From EX4572-165 sp002254885 (GTDB lineage Archaea; Thermoplasmatota; E2; DHVEG-1): a DNA stretch of 6,344 nt. Below the pieces are notes generated by a model that was given only the letters and a program-made list of their open reading frames with translations, had not been told where the DNA came from and searched no databases. The position numbers were made by a program, and so were the translations under genes. Where the stretch lies: contig JAOZSQ010000085.1 of assembly GCA_029939595.1 (NCBI GenBank), positions 1 to 6,344 on the forward strand, in the 5' to 3' direction. Below, in pieces: positions 1-4,669 of the stretch (positions are counted from its first letter, which is position 1; the number at the start of each line of letters is the position of its first letter).

Positions 1-344
1 AGTTCTACTGACATCATATCTTTCATCAGAAAGATTCTATTTCCACCAAGTTCTGTATACTCAATTGAATTCTTAAGGATAGATCCATATTTCTTATACC
101 TATCAATTTTTACTAAATACTCATTAAAATCTTCAATAAAGCTTGTTTCAAAACCTGCGGAAAATAATTGCTTAGTGAGTTTTTCCACTCCATTTGTTGA
201 ATCATATTCAAATCTAAATTTTTTATCATTATAATAATCAGATAACTCATTAAAAATTTCTTTATCATTGAAAAATTGTTTGAAACAAAACTTATTTCCA
301 ATTTTGAAGATTTTGATTTTTTTGTTATTAGTTGCAAATTTCAT
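1..344 (-). CDS. Hypothetical protein, N-terminal part, runs off the left edge
   Basis: I do not recognise this protein. The minus-strand frame from the ATG at 342-344 stays open for 114 codons to the window edge, so its C-terminus is missing. The start is well supported: GGTG, which matches the archaeal anti-Shine-Dalgarno, lies six bases upstream of the ATG. The protein begins MKFATNNKKIKIFKIGNKF and is rich in Lys, Phe, Asn and Asp. It has no signal peptide or long hydrophobic stretch, so a soluble cytoplasmic protein is likely. Around residues 93-110 it reads SIEYTELGGNRIFLMKDM, the part most like a conserved folded core. A short Lys-rich opening followed by alternating hydrophobic residues suggests a beta-rich start. 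It is transcribed away from the RNase HI gene. Its probable 5' leader contains the GC-rich island at 361-425. The plus-strand ORF starting at 268 overlaps it and I regard that as a shadow. Confidence 0.75.
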   Translation of the reverse strand, partial: MKFATNNKKIKIFKIGNKFCFKQFFNDKEIFNELSDYYNDKKFRFEYDSTNGVEKLTKQLFSAGFETSFIEDFNEYLVKIDRYKKYGSILKNSIEYTELGGNRIFLMKDMMSVE

Positions 345-360
345 AGTTTTCACCTTAAAT

Positions 361-425
361 TTCTTTGGCAGAATGGCCAGTAATACTAGAGTAAGATGCA
401 CCCTCTCCGGCAATTTCTACACAGT
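361..425. other. GC-rich island of unknown nature upstream of the left-edge gene
   Basis: About 60 bases here are close to half G+C, while the flanks on both sides are strongly AT-rich. In genomes like this, such contrast usually marks either a structured RNA or a piece of constrained coding sequence. On the minus strand one frame stays open for 26 codons, ends ...GASYSSITGHSAKEI, and stops at TAA (355-357). That stop overlaps the ribosome site of the next gene, as the end of an operon gene would. However, the frame has no ATG, GTG or TTG start and is closed upstream by another TAA, so it could be the remnant of a decayed gene. On the plus strand, an ATG at 373 opens a 35-codon frame to 480 without a convincing ribosome site. 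I found only weak hairpins (for example TGGC/GCCA at 366-379), no C/D or H/ACA boxes and no tRNA T-loop. Confidence 0.35.
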
Positions 426-647
426 AAAATGTTTTTTGAAATTAGAAATAATGATTTTAAGTTATAAAGTAAATAATTAGGTAGTTGAAAGTATAAATTT
501 AAATTGTTTTTACTGGAATTAAATATGGAAATTGAAAAATCTAAAATAAATCTTATTATCAATATTCAATAAAAATAAGGCTTACAAAAATCATAACATT
601 TTAATGAAGTTAACAAATTCACATTAAAAAAATAATGAGGATGGAAA
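426..647. other. AT-rich intergenic region with divergent promoters
   Basis: No convincing gene is visible. This stretch must contain the control regions for the left-edge gene (minus) and RNase HI (plus). On the minus strand, TTTATAAC at 461-468 is a fair TATA box. It would start transcription near 436-440 and place the GC-rich island inside a leader of roughly 95 bases. On the plus strand, A/T-rich runs around 566-578 could act as a TATA box, but base composition makes this assignment weak. A GAGG ribosome site for RNase HI lies at 637-640. Confidence 0.35.
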
Positions 648-1061
648 ATGAAATCAAATAAAATATTTTTATACACCGATGGTGGATCAAGAGGCAATCC
701 TGGTCGATCAGCGGTTGGTATTGTTATTTGTAATGAGGATAAAGAAATATTACAGACCTATAAAGAATGTATTGGACATGGTACGAATAACGAAGCAGAG
801 TATAAGGCATTGATAAAAGGACTTGAAATTGCAGTAAATCATAGCAAAGATGAAATTGTTTTCTTTTCAGATAGTGAACTACTAATTAAACAATTAAAAG
901 GTCAATATAGAGTAAAGGCAAAGAATCTTCTTGAATTATATAATGAAGTTCAATATAGAATAAAACCATTTAAGAAAATTACATACAATCATCATAAAAG
1001 AGATCATAAATTCATTCAGAAATGTGATAGTTTAGTCAATCAAGCATTTGATAATAAATAG
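648..1061 (+). CDS. rnhA: Ribonuclease HI
   Basis: RNase HI cuts the RNA strand of RNA:DNA hybrids, clearing R-loops and primers in the cytoplasm and protecting genome integrity. The 137-aa protein is a complete single RNase H domain of normal length. All four metal-binding acids are visible: D11 in YTDGGSRGNPG, E51 in TNNEAEY, D75 in FFSDSELLIKQL and D127 in QKCDSLVNQA. H116, R118 or H120 in the HHKRDH segment may supply the basic residue that aids catalysis, as His does in E. coli and Arg in some archaeal enzymes. There is no N-terminal hybrid-binding domain and no long basic handle, which fits the compact archaeal and Bacillus-type forms. The ATG at 648 follows GAGG with seven bases between. 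An ATG at 641 is out of frame. The gene stands alone and is followed by a strong hairpin terminator. Family assignment is secure; the cellular role is inferred from the family. Confidence 0.95.
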   Translation: MKSNKIFLYTDGGSRGNPGRSAVGIVICNEDKEILQTYKECIGHGTNNEAEYKALIKGLEIAVNHSKDEIVFFSDSELLIKQLKGQYRVKAKNLLELYNEVQYRIKPFKKITYNHHKRDHKFIQKCDSLVNQAFDNK

Positions 1062-1094
1062 ATGCGTTTCTAATAGGATATTTATAATAAAAAA

Positions 1095-1138
1095 CTGAAA
1101 ATAATGTATAGTAGACATTATTTTCAGCAATTTTTTTT
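1095..1138 (+). terminator. Perfect 12-bp hairpin followed by T8, behind RNase HI
   Basis: CTGAAAATAATG at 1095-1106 and CATTATTTTCAG at 1116-1127 are exact inverted copies around a nine-base loop. CAA and then eight T follow (1131-1138). The layout is that of a factor-independent terminator and it lies 33 bases after the RNase HI stop. Archaeal termination usually needs only a T-run, so the long perfect stem is more than required and might also protect the 3' end of the mRNA. The stem is AT-rich, which lowers its stability. Confidence 0.65.
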
Positions 1139-1302
1139 AATTGGTTTAATAGAAAATAATTGATTATTAAATGTTAATTTTCTTACAAAAATAAAAATAT
1201 TACTTTCATTTTTGCATTATGTTGAAAAAACAATGAATAGGGTTTTAACTACAAAAAAACCATTATTTGAAATTATAAGAAAAATGGGGAGAAAAAAAAG
1301 AT

Positions 1303-1425
1303 ATGAATAATTTCATAGAACGATATGCAGATAGCATCATTTGTGAACCATCGGGTCTTACTTATAACCAGTTGAAGGAAACAAAGATCCAGAAAATGAT
1401 GATTGTTAAACAAAATAATTTTTAA
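1303..1425 (+). CDS. Possible small protein of 40 aa, or gene remnant
   Basis: I do not recognise this product. The frame starts at ATG 1303 and encodes MNNFIERYADSIICEPSGL, then a Lys-rich tail ending VKQNNF. In favour of a real gene: positions about 1318-1400 have clearly higher GC than the surrounding AT-rich DNA, the peptide has balanced composition, and GGGGAG at 1286-1291 could bind the ribosome. Against it: the spacing to the ATG is long at 11 bases and the product is short. A second small frame (1233-1310, 25 codons, MNRVLTTKKPLFEIIRKMGR...) overlaps its start in another phase. The two could therefore be one older gene broken by a frameshift in the run of eight A at 1292-1299. The RNase HI terminator lies upstream, so it would need its own promoter; AT-rich runs near 1185-1202 are candidates. 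Confidence 0.35.
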   Translation: MNNFIERYADSIICEPSGLTYNQLKETKIQKMMIVKQNNF

Positions 1426-1437
1426 AAATCAATAGTT

Positions 1438-1498
1438 GAAAAGAAAGGGAGAACAACCACCTTCTTTGCCTCGAAAATAATTTTTCTCCCTTTTCTTT
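1438..1498. terminator. Purine/pyrimidine hairpin in the convergent gap
   Basis: AAAGGGAGAA at 1444-1453 pairs exactly with TTCTCCCTTT at 1484-1493. With one bulged T (1494) the stem extends by four more pairs (1440-1443 with 1495-1498). The loop is 30 bases and includes the GC-richer stretch CAACCACCTTCTTTGCCTCG. One arm is almost all purine and the other almost all pyrimidine. The hairpin lies between plus-strand sequence on the left and the 3' end of the minus-strand gene at 1563, so a terminator acting in one or both directions is the simplest reading; a TTTTTT run (1507-1512) follows on the plus strand. A small structured RNA is an alternative. Confidence 0.4.
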
Positions 1499-1562
1499 CC
1501 TCCAATTTTTTATTATAACAAATTTACTTGAAGATTAATCTTTTTTTTAATTGATTTTTCAC

Positions 1563-1874
1563 TTAAATCTGCAATTGAAATTGTTTATTACCTATCAATA
1601 ACATATTAAATTTAGATGGATTTCCTTTTGACCAAGGTGCAAATTTATTATCAATCATCCATTTCCCGATTGCAGAGCTTCGAAGTTCAATGGATTCTTT
1701 CCAAAATGACTTTGAGATTTTCACATTTACAGATTGTTTTGAATTGATAATTATATTGATAGATTTCCAATTTTTCTGAAAAAATTTATCTCGGTCTTCT
1801 TTTTGAATTTTTAATCCATAACCTGCCCCTGTAATGTCATCAGGGGAACCATTATGCCAACCAATAACTATCAT
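1563..1874 (-). CDS. Conserved-looking small protein of unknown function (103 aa)
   Basis: The function is unknown. From the chosen start it reads MIVIGWHNGSPDDITGAGYG and later contains DRDKFF, a Trp, SFWKESIELRSSAIGKWMID and APWSKGNP. It is rich in Trp and Gly for its size, with regular beta-like stretches. This pattern matches my memory of a widespread uncharacterised family of about 100 aa in bacteria and archaea, which I cannot confirm here. No signal peptide or membrane segment is visible, so it is probably cytoplasmic. The open frame extends to an ATG at 1886, but GAGG (1881-1884) lies exactly six bases before the ATG at 1872-1874 and overlaps the first ATG, so translation should begin at 1874. 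It starts 34 bases after the DNase-like gene ends and is probably co-transcribed with it. Whether the two cooperate is open, since one is predicted to be outside the cell and the other inside. Confidence 0.75.
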   Translation of the reverse strand: MIVIGWHNGSPDDITGAGYGLKIQKEDRDKFFQKNWKSINIIINSKQSVNVKISKSFWKESIELRSSAIGKWMIDNKFAPWSKGNPSKFNMLLIGNKQFQLQI

Positions 1875-1908
1875 TTTATTCCTCATAATGTTTTATTTTA
1901 TTGTAGTA

Positions 1909-2724
1909 TCATTCTTTTTCATTATAAAAGTAACCATAAACAAGATAATGATCACTCACGCCACTATTTACATCATCCATTACACCAAATGATATCAAAT
2001 TATTTTCTGTTGCTTCATTGATAATAATCCGGTCATATGTATTATCACTCTTAGCAACCGTAGTGTCAATATCATTATTTATTATCCAGTTCCAATCAAT
2101 GAAATGGTTAATGTTCTCCTCGTCATAGTAACTGCCATCAGCATTCAAATCACCAAGGATTATTGTATCAACCAAAGGCTCTCCAACAATTTTTTCTAAT
2201 ACTAACAGTTCACCTGGTACATTATTGGGTTGAGTGTGGATTGTGAAAAGTGTAAAGGTCCAATTGTTTGATTTGAAGGTTACTTTCAATGGTGGCCGTT
2301 GCATATCTTCTTGATATTCTGCCTGATAATCATATAATTCAATTAATGTAGCCTGGTTGTTATAAAAAACTGCATACTGCTCTTTTGAGCTACTTTGTCC
2401 TGCACGATCACTCAATATGTATTGATGTTCTGGAAACTTCAAAGCAAGCGTTTTAATCGCATCTCCTGATTCATCTCGTATCTCCTGAACAATAAAAATA
2501 TCAAAATCATTTAGTTTCTCCGCATAGTAATCAAGTAGTGTATCATTTAATGCCTTACTAGGTCCAAATATCTGAAGGTTCCAACAAGCAATAGAAATGT
2601 TTCTACCAATCATATTTGTATTATCTTCATTGCTATATGTCGTGACACCTTCACCAAAGCAACCAGTGAATGTGCTTATCATTAAAACTATTAAAAATAT
2701 AGAAAGAATCTTTCCAAATACCAT
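1909..2724 (-). CDS. DNase I-like nuclease with lipoprotein signal peptide
   Basis: This is an endonuclease/exonuclease/phosphatase-fold protein unusually close to animal DNase I, predicted to cut DNA at the outer face of the membrane. Residues 1-22 (MVFGKILSIFLIVLMISTFTGC) form a basic start, a hydrophobic core and a lipobox with Cys22. The catalytic domain spans about 42-266. Visible motifs are CWNLQIFG with N49, IVQEIRDE with E81, QRPPL at 142-146, FTIHTQP with H163, GDLNADGSYY with D192 and N194, NTYDRII with D231, and SDHY with D258 and H259. These match the DNase I metal-binding and catalytic positions, including its characteristic GDFNA-x-x-SY segment. A TTG at 2763 would add 13 residues. 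I prefer the ATG at 2724 because it places the signal peptide at the N-terminus and lies about 26 bases from a TATA box, implying a leaderless transcript. The likely role is nutrient scavenging from extracellular DNA, or defence against incoming DNA. The fold and secretion are well supported; the substrate is inferred. Confidence 0.9.
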   Translation of the reverse strand: MVFGKILSIFLIVLMISTFTGCFGEGVTTYSNEDNTNMIGRNISIACWNLQIFGPSKALNDTLLDYYAEKLNDFDIFIVQEIRDESGDAIKTLALKFPEHQYILSDRAGQSSSKEQYAVFYNNQATLIELYDYQAEYQEDMQRPPLKVTFKSNNWTFTLFTIHTQPNNVPGELLVLEKIVGEPLVDTIILGDLNADGSYYDEENINHFIDWNWIINNDIDTTVAKSDNTYDRIIINEATENNLISFGVMDDVNSGVSDHYLVYGYFYNEKE

Positions 2725-2746
2725 CAGTTTATGTAATAAAAGACAA

Positions 2747-2755
2747 TATTTTAAA
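2747..2755 (-). promoter_or_regulatory. TATA box for the DNase-like gene
   Basis: On the minus strand TTTAAAATA occupies -31 to -23 relative to the ATG at 2724. That is the archaeal distance from TATA box to transcription start, so the mRNA should begin at or next to the ATG. The ATG has no ribosome site, which agrees with leaderless translation. AT-rich DNA produces such matches easily, so the distance is the main support. Confidence 0.5.
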
Positions 2756-2921
2756 TGTTCCAAATTGTCAAATTAATTATGATTATACGAAAATTCATAG
2801 TATTATGATTGGTTTTTCATAAAGAATATTTATCTGTTATTTTTTATAATTGCATTATAGAACCAGATGAATTGGTAAGATTTGATAGAAAAGTAAATTT
2901 GTATCGTTTCCTGGTTTAAGG

Positions 2922-2927
2922 AAAAAA
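2922..2927 (-). terminator. T6 run directly after the tRNA-Leu 3' end
   Basis: Read on the minus strand, six T follow the discriminator base at once. A short T-run is a typical archaeal terminator for stable RNAs. No CCA is encoded, so the tail is added after transcription. Confidence 0.5.
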
Positions 2928-3049
2928 TGCAGGGGAAGGGATTTGAACCCTCGGACTCCTTCGAGACAGGATGTCTCATCGAACCCTTATTTTAGGAATC
3001 TTAATAGATCTTAAGTCCTGCGCCGTTGGCCAGGCTTGGCTACCCCTGC
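2928..3049 (-). tRNA. tRNA-Leu(UAA) with a 37-nt intron
   Basis: This decodes the UUA leucine codon (and UUG by wobble), which is heavily used in this AT-rich genome. Spliced length is 85 nt without CCA. The acceptor arms GCAGGGG (3043-3049) and CCCCTGC (2929-2935) pair fully, with A as discriminator (2928). The D arm is GCC...GGC with the usual class II GCCTGGCCAA loop. The anticodon stem CAGGA/TCCTG encloses loop CTTAAGA with anticodon TAA at 3011-3013. A long variable arm (TCTCGAAGGAGTCC) identifies a class II tRNA, and the T arm is GAGGG-TTCAAAT-CCCTT with one G-U pair. The intron at 2973-3009 follows the base 3' of the anticodon. The short, correctly folded intron is strong evidence for an archaeal host. 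The gene stands alone with a T-run behind it. I see no repeat of its 3' end in the window, so there is no sign here of an element integrated into it. Confidence 0.95.
2973..3009 (-). other. tRNA-Leu intron with bulge-helix-bulge junction
   Basis: The intron lies between tRNA positions 37 and 38. On the RNA, loop bases C32-U33-U34-A35 pair with intron UGAG just before the 3' junction (C-G, U-A, U-G, A-U). This leaves two three-base bulges, AG|A and AC|A, cut at equal places, which is the substrate of the archaeal splicing endonuclease. The outer helix is the anticodon stem. The inner helix beyond the bulge is short (UC with GA). The rest of the intron is AT-rich with no reading frame. Confidence 0.85.
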
Positions 3050-3218
3050 AATTGGAATATGCTTATTTGTTTTTCATTGTAATAACAAATATTTGGAATA
3101 TGATATTTTCCAAATTGTAGCAACAGGTAAAGCAAGATGATATTAAAAAGCATTTCTACAGTTTTAATTTTATTTTATATTTTGAGAAAAAGTTATTTTA
3201 GTTAATGATATCATACAG

Positions 3219-3227
3219 TTTTTATAA
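3219..3227 (+). promoter_or_regulatory. Candidate TATA box for the SRAP gene
   Basis: TTTTTATAA, the best TATA match in the gap, would start transcription near 3250 and give a leader of about 20 bases before the ATG at 3272. No clear ribosome site lies in that leader. A tRNA promoter on the other strand must also lie in 3050-3110, but no single candidate stands out. Confidence 0.35.
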
Positions 3228-3271
3228 GAAAAAACAAAAATAGTTGTTAGATAAAACATGATTTGATAGAT

Positions 3272-4003
3272 ATGTGTTATAATATTTCTTTGTTAAATCC
3301 ATCAGAATTAGGAATAAGATATGATATTCAATTATCCTCTGAAGATTCTCTTTTTAATCTCCATCCAATTTATCATAGAAATGCGTTTGATTTAATGAAA
3401 TACCCAATTATTACCAATCAAGATTCAAAAGAGATAAATTATTCCACATGGGGTTTAGTACCAAATTGGATAAAAAATATAAATAATGCAAAAAAAATTC
3501 AAAATAAAACGATGAATGCTAGATGTGAGACACTTTTTGAAAAACCAAGTTTTAAATCTGCAATAGAAAAAAGACGATGTATTATTCCAGTTGATGGATT
3601 TTTTGAATGGCGATATTATGATGGAAAAAATTATCCATATTATATTTATTTAACAGGCCATAAAATCTTTAGTATTGCGGGAATTTGGGATGTTTGGAAG
3701 AATCCCGATACAGAAATTGAAAATTGTTCATTTTCATTGATCACATGTCCTGCAAATAATATGATGGAAAAAATACATAATAAAAAGAAACGAATGCCCG
3801 TAATTCTTTCTAGGGATATCGAAAATAATTGGATTAAGAGGTTTTTATCAAAAAACGAGATTGAAAGAATGTTAAAACCTTATAATTTAGATGATTTACA
3901 AGCACATACTATTTCTCGATTGATAACACAAAGAAATAAGCAAAAAAACAATTCTGATGTAATTAAACAATTTGATTATGTACCCCTTAAAAATTTTCAA
4001 TAA
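3272..4003 (+). CDS. yedK: SRAP domain protein (HMCES/YedK family)
   Basis: SRAP proteins bind abasic sites in single-stranded DNA and form a covalent thiazolidine crosslink through Cys2, shielding the lesion during replication. The crosslink needs Met removal and a free Cys2, so translation must start at the ATG at 3272 (MCYNIS). The upstream TTG at 3263 would bury the cysteine. The 243-aa protein is full length. Visible motifs are WGLVPNW at 60-66, MNARCET with N82 and R84, RRCIIPVDGFFEW with E112, SIAGIWDVW at 134-142, and the segment around H169. C2, N82, E112 and H169 match the known active site. Between H169 and RMPVIL the sequence is HNKKKRMP, slightly longer than the HxRMP of E. coli. 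I associate that form, and the MCYNI opening, with Bacteroidota-type members, so transfer from bacteria is possible. The gene is monocistronic and converges on the gene at 4058-4525 with a 54-base gap, where only a weak six-pair hairpin lies near 4051-4070. Confidence 0.95.
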   Translation: MCYNISLLNPSELGIRYDIQLSSEDSLFNLHPIYHRNAFDLMKYPIITNQDSKEINYSTWGLVPNWIKNINNAKKIQNKTMNARCETLFEKPSFKSAIEKRRCIIPVDGFFEWRYYDGKNYPYYIYLTGHKIFSIAGIWDVWKNPDTEIENCSFSLITCPANNMMEKIHNKKKRMPVILSRDIENNWIKRFLSKNEIERMLKPYNLDDLQAHTISRLITQRNKQKNNSDVIKQFDYVPLKNFQ

Positions 4004-4057
4004 TGGATCAAAATATATATCTTTTAAATTGGAATATTTGAATTATATTTTCAGAAT

Positions 4058-4525
4058 TCATGCTGAAATACTTGATTCAAGTTTTTCGTTCTGGATTTCT
4101 TGAAATGAATCTTCAGTTTCCCCATTTTTGGATAATGCATCGTAAAATTCAGTTTGAAAAAGTAAAGAGAAACTTTCATCAATTAAAAGAAGCAATGTTA
4201 AGATATTATCATCATTTTCATTTAACATTTCATGTACTGATAATTTTATTTGTTCTTTTGTTTTATTCTTTATTTTCTCATTTTTTCCTTTAGAATCATA
4301 TTTTATAAGATAATCGCTGGAATATTTCAGAAATTTTTCTTGGAAAATACTTTCAATGAATTCTTTACCTTTTTGAGAATTATAGTTATTATGAAGTTTA
4401 ATTATTTTATTAATATATTCATCAGTGCTTTCAAAAGGTGATTTAGATCTTTCTATTAGAGTTTTCATCTCTGTTGAGATCGAATTTTCATTCATCACAC
4501 TTTTATCTGATTTCTTAATGTTCAT
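4058..4525 (-). CDS. Hypothetical charged helical protein (155 aa)
   Basis: I do not recognise this protein. The start is convincing: GAGGT (4533-4537) lies seven bases before the ATG at 4523-4525. The sequence opens MNIKKSDKSVMNENS and is rich in Lys, Glu, Ser and Asn, with heptad-like hydrophobic spacing. It has a Lys-rich middle (about residues 76-94, SKGKNEKIKNKTKEQIK) and a hydrophobic helix DNILTLLLLIDESFSLLF at about 106-123. That helix is interrupted by acids and looks like a buried helix, not a membrane segment. The tail is acidic (NGETEDSFQEIQNEKLESS). A mostly helical, soluble protein is likely, perhaps binding a partner. There is no metal-binding or catalytic pattern. It converges with the SRAP gene and lies 144 bases downstream of the carboxypeptidase gene, so it is probably transcribed on its own. 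Plus-strand frames at 4060-4293 and 4250-4441 overlap it and look like shadows. Confidence 0.7.
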   Translation of the reverse strand: MNIKKSDKSVMNENSISTEMKTLIERSKSPFESTDEYINKIIKLHNNYNSQKGKEFIESIFQEKFLKYSSDYLIKYDSKGKNEKIKNKTKEQIKLSVHEMLNENDDNILTLLLLIDESFSLLFQTEFYDALSKNGETEDSFQEIQNEKLESSISA

Positions 4526-4669
4526 TTCAATTACCTCATTATATTAATTCAGAAAAATTTTTCATTTAATGTATTTCTCATCAAAACATAAATTGATTGA
4601 ATATTAAATAAAGCTTGTGAAATTTTTAAATCCATTATATTTTTTATTCAATACTGAAATTTATATTAA

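Noticed and set aside
2809..2919. A 36-codon plus-strand frame with a TTG start, ending ...DELVRFDRKVNLYRFLV.
   Set aside because: It has no ribosome site and a weak start, and it lies opposite the control region of the DNase-like gene. Length is compatible with chance.
3052..3102. TTGGAATATG occurs twice (3052-3061 and 3093-3102), and TTCCAAATTGT occurs at 2758-2768 and 3109-3119.
   Set aside because: Ten- and eleven-base matches in AT-rich intergenic DNA are weak evidence. No third copy at a regular distance and no array were seen.
2928..3271. Possible element integrated at the tRNA-Leu gene.
   Set aside because: No second copy of the tRNA 3' end and no integrase are present in the window.
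648..4003. RNase HI, DNase-like protein and SRAP as one nucleic-acid defence or repair system.
   Set aside because: They lie on different strands with separate promoters and a tRNA between them, and the DNase is predicted to be outside the cell. No shared operon supports a joint system.
4049..4070. Six-pair inverted repeat TTTCAG/CTGAAA at the end of the convergent genes.
   Set aside because: It overlaps the stop region of the minus-strand gene and has no adjoining T-run, so it is too weak to call a terminator.
4060..4441. Two plus-strand frames rich in Phe, Ile and Leu (4060-4293 and 4250-4441).
   Set aside because: They are the reverse image of the Lys/Glu/Asn-rich minus-strand gene at 4058-4525, which has the better start. 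Hydrophobic shadows of this kind are expected.
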